From Lineus longissimus (taxonomy: Eukaryota > Nemertea > Pilidiophora > Heteronemertea > Lineidae), in assembly GCF_910592395.1 (NCBI RefSeq), contig NC_088312.1, forward strand, positions 2,046,001 through 2,110,000: DNA of 64,000 bases. Reading direction: 5' to 3'. The notes under the pieces are model-generated. The model ran no database searches. It saw nothing but the letters and a program-made list of their open reading frames with translations, and was not told the DNA's origin. Both the position numbers and the translations under genes were made by a program. This document shows, piece by piece, positions 27,101-37,182 of the stretch (its first letter is position 1; every line of letters starts with the position of its first letter).

Positions 27101-29985
27101 ATAATTTGATATAAGAGAGAATTTCAGTACAAAGAGCATACTTGACTTGACTCAACACTTATCTTAGCGTACTGGTTTGTGACCGCCACACCCTTCATGC
27201 GTTTCAGTTAACTGTCGGGCATGCCATGTCCATGGAGGTATGTGTTGACCACAACATCGGGCAAAAAGGATGTGTATATTTAGTTTAGGCAGAAGTTTTA
27301 CGATAGGCTGCCGAGTCCCGTTTTTGCTTGAAAAATAATCAACTTTGATTCTGACTTTAGGATCTAATAGAGAAAGTAGGCTTGTACAGTTTGTGTGATA
27401 CTATTTGCTAACTATAGCGTGCGAGTTGATATTGGTTCCTGATCATCTGTCAGACGCCGTTGGATGATACAGCTGTCGGTAATGTCACGATGAATATCAC
27501 AGTGTCCAATCGATTGACAGTACTAGAGTGGAAAGCGAATTTTGGTAGCAATAGACCCATCGATTTTCCATCTTTGCCAATTGACGAAAGATGATCTGGT
27601 ACCAATCTATCTGAGCTTATATCCAATCTGGGTAAAACCTCTCTCTCCTCCCATTCTAGGCTAGAGCGCGATATAAGCTTGTTCTCACATAGCGTGCACT
27701 GTTTTCTGGTTTCCAGGTGAGCATTGAATCGGCAAGTTAACAGCAAGGCATCTCCAGTCAGTAACATTTCATATTAACACCTTCAGCGCCGAACCACGTA
27801 GATCTGCGTGGCCCAAATCCCCCCTTTGAGCTGGTTATCGGAGTCTCATGGACTTCATGAAAGAACTCCGCCATCGCCATCTTCAGGGCAAGGCAGGAAC
27901 TGAAAAGAACGAACGGTCTTATCAGTTCCTACCTTGCCCTGAAGATGGCGATGGCGTAATTCAGAACTTTAAATTTCTTCATGGAGGAACTATGCCATCG
28001 CCATCTTCAGGGCAAGGTAGGAACTGATAAGACCGTTCGTTCTTTTCAGTTCCTGCCTTGCCCTGAAGATGGCGATGGCGGAGTTCTTTCATGAAGTCCA
28101 TGAGACTCCGATGACCAGCTCAAAGGGGAGGGGGGATTTGGGCCATAGATCTACGTGGTTCGGCGCTGAAGGTCTTAACACTTATCAGAGACAATTTTAA
28201 TTTTTAGGTTGGAATGTAAACTTTTTGTAGCATGTCTTTTGCTTGGGAAAATTTATGTTTTTATATTTGGCATTTTTGGTTTAGGATTTTATATGGCATG
28301 CTCTTGGAATTGCGATTGACTGATCCAATGAGAGATTTAAGCATGCCAGCATATTGTTGAAATGTGCATCTCATGTGATGGTTTGAGCATGCCCATAAAT
28401 GAAATATTTTCCTTAATCAGACCGAGTGGATGGCAAATTTTAGTAAAATACCTGAACCGCACATTCCAAATAAAAGCAGTTGAACTACAGCAAGATAAAT
28501 TATCACCAAAAAGACCATGGACGAGAACATAGATGTATAATTTCATGGTTTACAGTTCTAGAAAACACACTGTGATGTCCTGCACATGTAGCCTAGCTCT
28601 TCAATTCACAAAAAAAAACAGGAATTGCATGGACCATCGAGAGTGTCATACAAAATGACAACTATCGGGTTTTTAATGCAGACATTAGTATGCACACATG
28701 TTATGTCACTTAAGAATAATTTTCCCCCGTCATGCAACATTATATTGGTGTCTCTGGTGTTCTATCACATTATTTCATTTCTCATTTGTTCCTTGGTGTC
28801 ATGGTGTTTAACTTTGCTTACATGAATGTACCAGTAACTTGCTGGTTTCTGCACTTTTATTCATTATTGGGTAATACTTCCAAGTATTCCATTTGCTTCA
28901 TTTTTCATTCAATATGCACTTTCAATGCCTACGATACATTTCTTGATACAGCATGTGGTTGAAGTGGTGTGTCTGGGACGTTTTTGTATGATATCCACCG
29001 CCTCATGTTTTCTTCTCCATTCATATTTTTTTTAACATCTTGATAAAACATCCACTTGGAACATTGGCCCTTTTGTGCTTTAGTAGTTTTGTTCTCTGGT
29101 CAGAATATTTCTCTGGCCACAAATTTATCGCTATCAGCAGTAACCAACCATAACTAATTATAAGTTCAATTGTTAACAATTTAAAAGTTTTCACTCATGA
29201 CCCTCAACATTGTGTCTTTGCAGGAAAGTGTGGCCAAGCAGTTCCTACGGTCTTGCTCTCCCAGTCCCAGTGACTCGCTTCCCCACCGAGCAACGCACAA
29301 AGAACAACAATCACTAAACAAACTGCAGCGCTCTATCACGGACATGTCCGAGCTGACATCGGAAACAACTGATTCAACTGACATCCATTCACGAATAAGT
29401 GTTGGTCGTAGCGGATCACTTAAATCAAAGACAAAACCAGACAAATATAGACTAAGCCCGACTAGAGAGTTGTTAGAAAGGCACCGTAGGCCAGGTTCCG
29501 GGAGTTCGAGCCCGGTGGTGCAGATTGGAGCAGATCAGGACAAGGAGAATGCAGAGCACCCGATGTTAGGGGGAAGTCTGCGGCATAGCATGGATACAGC
29601 TGAGACAAGGGAGCACAGGCCTGTCACAGTACGGCGGAGTTCATCCATGAAGGCCAGGTTTCTGTTGCAGAATGATCCCAGTGACGAGAGTTTGTCTGGC
29701 GTAAACCGCAGTGCCTCCGTCCGATCCCGGTTATTACCGGATAAGTGTGATTTGAGTAATACAACCGGGTCGGATGGCGGCGACAGGTCGGGGCCAAGTA
29801 GTCCAACAGCGACACAGAAAGTGCCGGAGAATGTTTTAGACAGTGGAGACAATGTCCAATCACAACAGAGAAAAGTTATCATTCGTGAGAAAAAAAATTC
29901 TTCAGATGAAAGTAATACATCACCAAAGTCTAAAATCAAAAGTGGTTTAATATCGAAGTTAAAGTCACATTTCCCACCTAAATGA
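6163..29985 (+). CDS. CEP97: Centrosomal protein of 97 kDa (LRR-IQ protein), long form with FN3 domain, 21 coding exons
   Basis: Exons: 6163-6175, 9190-9335, 10377-10479, 10725-10882, 12690-12803, 13068-13150, 13368-13451, 15183-15294, 15443-15602, 20188-20295, 21393-21488, 21698-21813, 22946-23320, 23587-23749, 24158-24387, 24506-24791, 25087-25164, 25368-25641, 25830-26396, 26602-26740, 29224-29985. All junctions are GT-AG and in phase; about 1388 residues. Leucine-rich repeats span roughly residues 5-230. The CEP97 signatures are [33 protein letters not shown] (split here by an intron), [13 protein letters not shown] and [19 protein letters not shown]. An IQ motif ([13 protein letters not shown]) lies near residue 620. 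A fibronectin type III domain follows at about 831-930, then a Ser/Arg-rich, probably disordered tail. CEP97 partners CP110 to cap centrioles and restrain ciliogenesis; the IQ motif suggests calmodulin binding. Human CEP97 is about 865 residues, so this form is much longer. Small exon-boundary errors are possible. Confidence 0.93.
6430..6740. other. GC-rich island inside CEP97 intron 1
   Basis: This stretch is clearly richer in G and C than the flanking intron, with many GGC/GCC words. Open frames run on both strands because stops are rare in GC-rich sequence. No protein family or splice-flanked exon was recognised. It could be an intronic regulatory element, an inserted repeat or an unannotated exon. 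Confidence 0.35.
15634..15654. repeat. GT/G simple repeat in CEP97 intron 9
   Basis: A short GT run passes into 12 consecutive G. It is a simple-sequence tract just downstream of the exon 9 donor and prone to length error in sequencing. Confidence 0.8.
17637..17939. repeat. Two-copy tandem duplication in CEP97 intron 9
   Basis: The segment beginning TTTGAATGAATTGTTTGTC at 17637 recurs at 17784 and continues to about 17939. The copies are nearly identical; the second has a four-base AGCT insertion after GGTAGTT and a few substitutions. The high identity indicates a recent duplication. Nothing coding is visible. Confidence 0.85.
27778..28174. mobile_element. piggyBac-like non-autonomous element, nested palindrome, TTAA-flanked, in CEP97 intron 20
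   Basis: TTAA at 27774-27777 and TTAA at 28175-28178 flank a 397-bp element whose two halves are near-perfect inverted repeats. The termini read CACCTTCAGCGCCG and, reversed, GACCTTCAGCGCCG. Inside each arm is a second hairpin, so a CATCGCCATCTTCAGGGCAA box occurs four times in alternating orientation. The TTAA target site and a subterminal palindromic CGTAGATCTACG-type sequence fit piggyBac-derived MITEs. No transposase is encoded. Because it lies in a CEP97 intron it would be transcribed as a long hairpin. Confidence 0.75.
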
Positions 29986-31160
29986 TATTCTGTGTAATCT
30001 CATAGTTATTGTGGATCTCGTTATAACAGCGCACAATGTGACAGTAGTCATATCTTGTCCAAAGATAGTTAGGTCTGTTTATGAATTAGGTTTTGCCTTC
30101 AAAGGACTCAGACTTCAAAGGGCTCTGACAAATAGGACTTGTGAAAAACGACAATGAAAGTTTGTTCGGCTTGTATATATTTGTGTATATAATTTGATTT
30201 GAGTGGTCCATAGTTGTAGAATTAGACAACTTGCTATCCCTGCAGTTCCCAAAATTGAACATGCCTTCAAAGTGTTGGCTCCCTTTCGGGAAATGGGGGT
30301 GATAGCATTAGAAATTAACCTGACATACAATAGATAGTGCCAGTTTATATAGAATTGGACTAAAATTCGGGGCATTTGAGACATTTAAAGCTACAGGCTA
30401 GCTTGTATAGATAAGAATATAATGCAGATGAAAGTTTACGAATAATTTGTCATTGTTCCTTAGCTGAATTGCAATGTGTTACAACATAAATATTGCTTGT
30501 TAAGTTTTAGACCAATAAGCACCAAGGTGAAACATTTGTCTGTGTGATGAATGAAACAGGAAACGCCTTGAAAAGCTTTCCCCACAAAATTCCAATCTAC
30601 TATAATAAAGATGATTTTCTACTTTCTTTTCTGTCTGTGATAAATGGTACATTCCAGCTTCCCGAAGACCTTCACTCGCTCTTGGCATTGCTGCTGGTAG
30701 CAAGCCAGAGATGTATGTGCTATTCTTATCATATTGCTTTTTATTACTTATGCACATTCCTGGAAACCTGGATTTCAAGACTTCAGTGATGTAAATACAC
30801 ATTGAGTATAAATCATCACATTGACACGTCTGGCTCCTGAACAGCAGCACTGTCTGTTTCTATCAATTACACGAATGGTGAATGCCTTTAAATCAACTCC
30901 AAAACTCAGAATCTCTCCCCTTCTTATCATGTTGACTCAGTGTCCCAGTTGACCCACTGTTTATCTATCCTGAATATACTTACCACCAGCATCGACGTCC
31001 CCAGGGTTTCAAAGAGGAGGGTCACTTGTAGCTTTTTTGCATGCTTTTGAAATAAGATCCTATGTAAGTGCCAGCTTCAAGCATATTTTGTATTAAAATG
31101 TGAAAGTTATATATTAGTCACTGGAAGAGTAGCAAGACCAGATTAATAAAAACAAATATC
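29986..31160 (+). other. CEP97 3' untranslated region, candidate poly(A) signals
   Basis: The AT-rich region after the CEP97 stop has no coding signal. AATAAA hexamers at 30604-30609 and 31145-31150 are the candidate polyadenylation signals. Which one is used cannot be told from sequence. Confidence 0.45.
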
Positions 31161-32055
31161 AAAATATATGCGGGACTTTTCTTATTATATTCCATTTGCT
31201 CTTGCCTGGAGGTACTTCACCGGGACTTTTGTTAGTGTCTGCCAATATGGGTGGGTGTCAATTAGAGTTCTTGGCCTTGTGTCTCTCGTGCTGCTATCCT
31301 CCTGGATGGATTGTCCCCCAATACACCATCGCCCACAGCAATCGCAGATCTGTCTTCAAGATGTATTGTTCCCCGCATAAACCATTGCCTGGCACCACCC
31401 AAATCTGACAACTAAAGACATAGTCACAACCTTAACAGTGTCTGGCAACATTAACATGAAGCATGTACATGAGCATTTGTATGTAATCTTCACCCAAAAT
31501 CAAAGTCTCATTGCCCTGAAGACCAAAAAGGATGATACTCCCATGGTGGTGAACTATTTATTAATCAATCTACTGTGAAGACGGTCAGGAGTCATCGTGA
31601 CCTTTTAGCTGGATGTTCTACTTCTGGAATGATCAACACACTTAAACATTGTATTCATCAATGCTGTGACTAAACATGTGAATGACCTCAGCTGCTCTCT
31701 AAATGCTACACTCTATGTTGGTCTGATTCTCTAGAGATTACAGAGACTCAATGTAACCCTTTGAGTGGTTCTATAATGTCCGCTGGTGAAAACGCGTAGG
31801 AAAACCTTCATATGCGAGCGCAGCACAACTATCTGGTCCGAAGTGCGGCAACGCAGCATCTTTTCAGGCTATTAATATAAAACGTGAAGACGGACAATCC
31901 AGCTGACACAATGAACGGGACAGAGCAGTGTTTGCAGTAGAGGTTTCTGGCTACGATTTTAGATTTTGAGTCAAGAAGTGAACGGCCAATGCCAACTCGT
32001 TTTGATTTCATACTTTATTGGTCCATCTAAATACAAATATTTGATTCTTGTTCGC
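31161..32055. other. Intergenic region before the 84-bp array
   Basis: No gene could be supported. A TATA-like TATTAATATAAAACG lies near 31870, followed by a short run to the array, but there is no independent sign of transcription. Confidence 0.35.
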
Positions 32056-33060
32056 AGTACTCTTGGTTTAACAGGAAATAATTACTATCAATGTTTCAGT
32101 ATTACCATAAACATGCGAACTGAAATGTTCAATTACTCAAGTACTCTTGATTTAACAGGAAATAATTACTATCAATGTTTCAGTATTACCGTAAACATGC
32201 GAACTGAAATGTTCAATTACTCAAGTACTCTTGGTTTAACAGGAAATAATTACTATCAATGTTTCAGTATTACCGTAAACATGCGAACTGAAATGTTCAA
32301 TTACTCAAGTACTCTTGGTTTAACAGGAAATAATTACTATCAATGTTTCAGTATTACCGTAAACATGCGAACTGAAATGTTCAATTACTCAAGTACTCTT
32401 GGTTTAACAGGAAATAATTACTATCAATGTTTCAGTATTACCGTAAACATGCGAACTGAAATGTTCAATTACTCAAGTACTCTTGGTTTAACAGGAAATA
32501 ATTACTATCAATGTTTCAGTATTACCGTAAACATGCGAACTGAAATGTTCAATTACTCAAGTACTCTTGGTTTAACAGGAAATAATTACTATCAATGTTT
32601 CAGTATTACCGTAAACATGCGAACTGAAATGTTCAATTACTCAAGTACTCTTGGTTTAACAGGAAATAATTACTATCAATGTTTCAGTATTACCGTAAAC
32701 ATGCGAACTGAAATGTTCAATTACTCAAGTACTCTTGGTTTAACAGGAAATAATTACTATCAATGTTTCAGTATTACCGTAAACATGCGAACTGAAATGT
32801 TCAATTACTCAAGTACTCTTGGTTTAACAGGAAATAATTACTATCAATGTTTCAGTATTACCGTAAACATGCGAACTGAAATGTTCAATTACTCAAGTAC
32901 TCTTGGTTTAACAGGAAATAATTACTATCAATGTTTCAGTATTACCGTAAACATGCGAACTGAAATGTTCAATTACTCAAGTACTCTTGGTTTAACAGGA
33001 AATAATTACTATCAATGTTTCAGTATTACCGTAAACATGCGAACTGAAATGTTCAATTAC
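32056..33060. repeat. Tandem array: 12 copies of an 84-bp unit
   Basis: The unit starting AGTACTCTTGGTTTAACAGG repeats with exact 84-bp spacing from 32056 to 33060 (11.96 units). Copies 3-12 appear identical; copy 1 differs at one base (CATAAAC for CGTAAAC) and copy 2 at one (CTTGATTT for CTTGGTTT). As 84 is a multiple of three and one plus-strand frame lacks stops, the array reads as a 28-residue repeat containing GNNYYQCFSI. The upstream in-frame sequence has no ATG before the first repeat, so coding is doubtful. It is best called a homogeneous minisatellite or satellite. Confidence 0.93.
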
Positions 33061-33093
33061 CATGACCCATGCTAGGGCCGTTTCTTGTTCAGT

Positions 33094-33260
33094 TGAAGGA
33101 GGATCAGCTGTACTTGCCTCAACAATCTTCCACGTCCACATGGGGAGCGGTTGACCAATGGTATTCTCCAGCTTAGTTTAAATTCTCATTCTGAGTACGG
33201 TAACAAAAATACCCGACCGTCTGTTTTGCGGGAAGTTTTAAACGGCTGATCCTCCTTTAA
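33094..33260. repeat. Possible short inverted-repeat element next to the 84-bp array
   Basis: TTGAAGGAGGATCAGCTG near 33094 faces TTAAAGGAGGATCAGCCG on the other strand ending near 33260, 16 of 18 bases matching. The spacing of about 165 bp suits a small MITE, but no target-site duplication is clear. Confidence 0.35.
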
Positions 33261-35967
33261 GAGCCTGCAGGGCTGAGACCAAACACGCAGTATTTACAAA
33301 TTAACAAGAAAAGCAACAATAAGACGAATTCGGATGACAATACGAAAATTCCCCCCAGTTTCCGATTTGAATTTTGCGCTCACATTTATACAACAACGCA
33401 GCCCACTGCAGCCACTGCTAAAGAAGGGTTAGGTACTAGGTGCTAGGGAGTCAAATTGGTCATCTTCGGATGACTGATACTAATGGGTCGTGCTTGATCC
33501 ATGAGCATCAGGTATCCCTCGTACAAGCATGAATAGTGTTCGACGTACTGTCAGATGCGAGGGACTCCTCTTGGCGAAATCGTGTAACGTAATCTGACCT
33601 GCATGGCTCCTTCCTATATATAACCTTTATTGGTTCTCCGAACTTACCTAAAGGACCAACTAGAATTGAGATTAAAATAAACTATGAATATTTTACATCG
33701 AAACACAGCAGTTGAAAGCTAGGGCCCGGCCCGCTCACGCATCGTCCATATCTATTTCGGCCAAGTGGTGTAAATGCTTCTCTGAGCTGTTTATACCAAA
33801 GCCGGCCACACGTGACGATAAAAGAATGGTGTCCTCAGGGATGGCAGTCGCTTTACTTTGATTTTTGATAGACGGCTCAGTGCAGTCCCCATAGACTCTT
33901 TCACCAGTGCCCACAGTCCATCGTTAACGCCGAGTCCCCTGTCGTTGCACGAGTAAACGTGCTCAGGGGCAGTCAAAAGTTTTATCGGTTGGAGCACGGT
34001 GTTCCATTGTACTGCCTTCTTGGCCTCTCGACGTATATGGAGTATAACCTAAATCTCAGGATGTGATGTCAAATGACTTCCCAATAGACGTTGCATGAGC
34101 GAGACCACCAAAAGCCAGCTATTTGCATTCTTGAAACTATAACTAAAGTATGGCAGGCATAGCTTAAATAATCTGTCACCAACAAAACAGCACCGTTGAA
34201 ATAATACATGATTTGACTTTCTTCGTCATGGCAATAACTCAAATCAAAGGCGCAAATTACTTGAAACCATTCAACCCACAACACGGGTCTTCGTTGAGAA
34301 ATATTTAGTAGGGTTTTTTAACATCCAGACAAGTAGGGCGGTCCAACAACAAGAGGGAACATCAACAAGTACCTCTTATTTCAAGTTCCAACCTCTAGCA
34401 TCCCCTATGCAATGAGGGGACACGCGACGCAATGCTGAGGGATTCGACATAAGGGATGCCGAACTTAGAAAGCTAAGTTTGCTTATCCTTCCGTTCCTTT
34501 AGTATAGGTCAAGTTAGTCTCTCGTTCTATTATTCTGGTAGAACAGAAGAAGCAATGCCCTTTCGTTGCCTTGACATCGGACACGCAACTGCCACGGGTG
34601 TTACATGTGGTGTACTTTGTCTAGTCAACTGGAGATGAAATGCCAACCGCAAAACAAATACACGTCGACCTAAATTATGTTGCGATTGCCAATACGAATA
34701 AAGACTGTACAATGAAATGTTCTAAAATGATAAATGCAAAAGGTAGATGAGCTACTTGTAGTTGCGCAAATAAAGGCTTTCTCAAATCCAACAGTCTGGT
34801 ACAAAATTAGAATCCTAGAACTTGTAATCACTGTATGTACATGTACAATATAATAGGTGCGGGGTCGCACAGTCTTTATACAACCGGACCACTCCGAATC
34901 CATCTACATTCACAAGGCGCTTCCAAAAATGCCCTTTGCTCTACGTAGACCCTAGACCCTACGTAGTGCAAACCCTTGACAGTTTGACACAGCAGCAAGA
35001 TTAGTAGTGCATGTTTGAAAAGTCAAGTCGAGTTTTATGAGCATCAGAGAATCGTGGTACCGTATTCTGAACTCCGGGCATCGTGACAGAGAGGCGGGTC
35101 CAAGTTTCCAACATCTGGTGTTCCTGAGTGCCAAGTCCCTCGTTTTGTGCCTTGTGGCGAAACGATCGTCGAGAGACTCTACACTCAGGAGAGCTCAGGA
35201 TCCCTCTTGGTTGTGCGCCTAAGCATTAGTTTTCGCCAGCAATCAAGTCAGCGCAACGGGTTGAGCAGAGATGACATTAAACAGTGTGCCATTGTAAATG
35301 TGGATGAATTCATACAAACTTGAGAATCTGCTGCAAACTATACAAAGAGTCTAAATTCTCAATCGACTAGTTTAAACTCAATCTACGTTTCAATTTTAAT
35401 CTCAATTTTGGTGTAAATGTCCTTCTGCCAAGCCGCCCTGTTTCGTCCATATCCGAAGATTCCAACGTACCTTTCATGTACCTTTCATGTATATCATGTG
35501 TTTGGTAGCAAGGGTACTGTCTGTACTTCTAAGGAAAATTGATACGCGGTGCTACTTGAATATATTCTCTCGCATAGATTCAATTCTCACCAATCCGTCA
35601 CAAAGGCATATCCTAGTGCATATACCCTAGTGCATCAGAGGCATACCCAAGTGCCTAGTGCCTCAATTGTAGTGCCTTCTGTGCATCTACTGGCAGACTA
35701 GGTCAAGGGTACTCCCACCACATTACAGTGAGGACGAGTACCCAACAAGTGCACATCATTATCCCAGAAAGAGTTGTTCAGTCCTTTGAGTATTCCACCC
35801 ACAACAGCCTATCATTTCCAACAAGAAATTCAAAAACATCACAGCTTAGCCTTCCATTCATTCAAAACCGAGGTTCTATCTCACAGAATGTTCATATATT
35901 AGCACATTTCCCGAAGAAGTGTTTCGAAGATCACCCTAACGAAAAAGGGAATCTTTCCCGAACTCCA
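33261..35967. other. Intergenic region between the array and the WH1-like gene
   Basis: No gene or RNA could be supported. Around 35610-35680 a degenerate CCTAGTGC-like word recurs several times. The 3' UTR of the minus-strand WH1-like gene must occupy part of the right end. Confidence 0.4.
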
Positions 35968-37149
35968 TTACTTGGGCGTGGATCGCATCGTGACGTAATT
36001 CTTTGCTCTTTCCACAGTGTCTGTATTCGGTGGAGGCACCAAACCAGCATAATGTTCTCGATCCGATCGTTCTAACTTAGTCACGTGCATAAAACAGCAT
36101 GGCTGTGAAATGTCTGTTTTCTTGGGAGCCTTGTATTTTTGTTTTTGTTTCTTTTCCTTCTTTTTCTTTTTCTTTGACATATTGAATAGTTCGTCTGTTG
36201 GATCAGACATGACTTTTTGTAACGAACTCAAGAAATCATTAGCAGCGCCAACATCGTCATAGCTAAACCCAGCCAGCTTTGTGTGATCACTTGACAGAAA
36301 CATGGTGTGAAAGTTCGGGTGCATCGCCTTAAAATGTGATAAATGGTCAAGGTTGTCCTTCCAGAGAATAAACCCTGAACCTTTCTCGGCAAGAATTAGA
36401 TGTGCTTTCCGATTCCTCCGCCCATCACCAGTGTCAATCACCATCACAGGGATACCAGTCCGAAACAATTGCCAATTGTCCCCAGTTCCGTTCTGCTTAG
36501 CCGTCCCGAAGTATAAGTTTGCTAATCCAGGACAGACATACACACTTGATCGGTGACTCCTATAGAACATTTCAACCTGCATGATGTCATCATCAGTAAC
36601 TGTCTCTATCCCTGCCTCTGCTGCCTGCTCAGCAGCCTGCTGTGCTTGTGCAGCCTCGAACTGCTGGAATACTGCTTCCTGTAGCGACGCCTCTGCTTGC
36701 GGACTGGGAGCCAGAGTTGGTGACACCGGTGGTGGGATCTCCAACCGCGGGAACTCCGGAAGATCCAGTGAAAGTACAGGCGGTGGGGGTAACGACTCAA
36801 AGTCAAATCCATTATCCGTGGGCGGTGGCCCTAGGGGCTTCTTGCCCATGTGTTTCTGCATCCTCTCTAACGAATCGTACTTGTCCTTAATCTTTTTCAC
36901 AGACGCATTCGCTATCTCCTCCTCTGTCATAACCTCCTCTTTCTTCAATACTTTATCCGTGGAGCAATATATAGGAGATATAGACCCATCGCTTTTATAA
37001 CCAGTGGGACTATTAGGCACATCTGGACCATCCAATTTTAGGTTCTTGAAACGGAACGACTCATCATCCATGCCAAGACTCAGGTCTAAACTTTCGATCT
37101 CTTCTTTAATCTGTGATAACCTCCAGTTATATCGATTGTAGGCCATCAT
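35968..37149 (-). CDS. Membrane-anchored protein with WH1/EVH1-like domain and CRIB-like motif (unnamed, WASP-like module order)
   Basis: A single uninterrupted minus-strand frame of 393 codons runs from ATG (37149). The frame stays open upstream past 37182 and encodes a hydrophobic stretch (LFLFFLVLGFFMMAY), so an upstream coding exon probably supplies the true start; an AG acceptor-like CTAACAG lies in the upstream part. Numbering from 37182: membrane helix about 2-15, acidic/coiled segment 20-110, Pro-rich linker 116-160, Gln/Ala-rich 168-190, WH1/EVH1-like fold about 205-325 (VYVCPGLANLYFG, NWQLFRTGIPVMVIDTG, GFILWKD, FHTMFLSSDHTKLAGFSYDD), lysine-rich 336-354, and a CRIB-like ISQPCCFMHVTKLE at 358-371. 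WH1, basic region, CRIB is the module order of WASP proteins, which link Rho GTPases to actin. No acidic/verprolin actin-binding tail follows. Function is inferred. Confidence 0.85.
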   Translation of the reverse strand: MMAYNRYNWRLSQIKEEIESLDLSLGMDDESFRFKNLKLDGPDVPNSPTGYKSDGSISPIYCSTDKVLKKEEVMTEEEIANASVKKIKDKYDSLERMQKHMGKKPLGPPPTDNGFDFESLPPPPVLSLDLPEFPRLEIPPPVSPTLAPSPQAEASLQEAVFQQFEAAQAQQAAEQAAEAGIETVTDDDIMQVEMFYRSHRSSVYVCPGLANLYFGTAKQNGTGDNWQLFRTGIPVMVIDTGDGRRNRKAHLILAEKGSGFILWKDNLDHLSHFKAMHPNFHTMFLSSDHTKLAGFSYDDVGAANDFLSSLQKVMSDPTDELFNMSKKKKKKEKKQKQKYKAPKKTDISQPCCFMHVTKLERSDREHYAGLVPPPNTDTVERAKNYVTMRSTPK

Positions 37150-37182
37150 GAAGAATCCCAACACAAGAAAAAATAAAAACAA

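Noticed and set aside
29181-29939. Minus-strand frames opposite CEP97 exon 21
   Set aside because: Antisense shadows; the plus strand continues the CEP97 frame with a matching acceptor.
31966-33075. 369-codon frame over the 84-bp array as a real repeat protein
   Set aside because: The frame has no ATG before the first repeat; it stays open because the unit is a multiple of three. Listed as a repeat array instead.
36353-37000. Plus-strand frames opposite the WH1-like gene
   Set aside because: They are antisense shadows of the minus-strand coding sequence with biased Ser/Cys composition.
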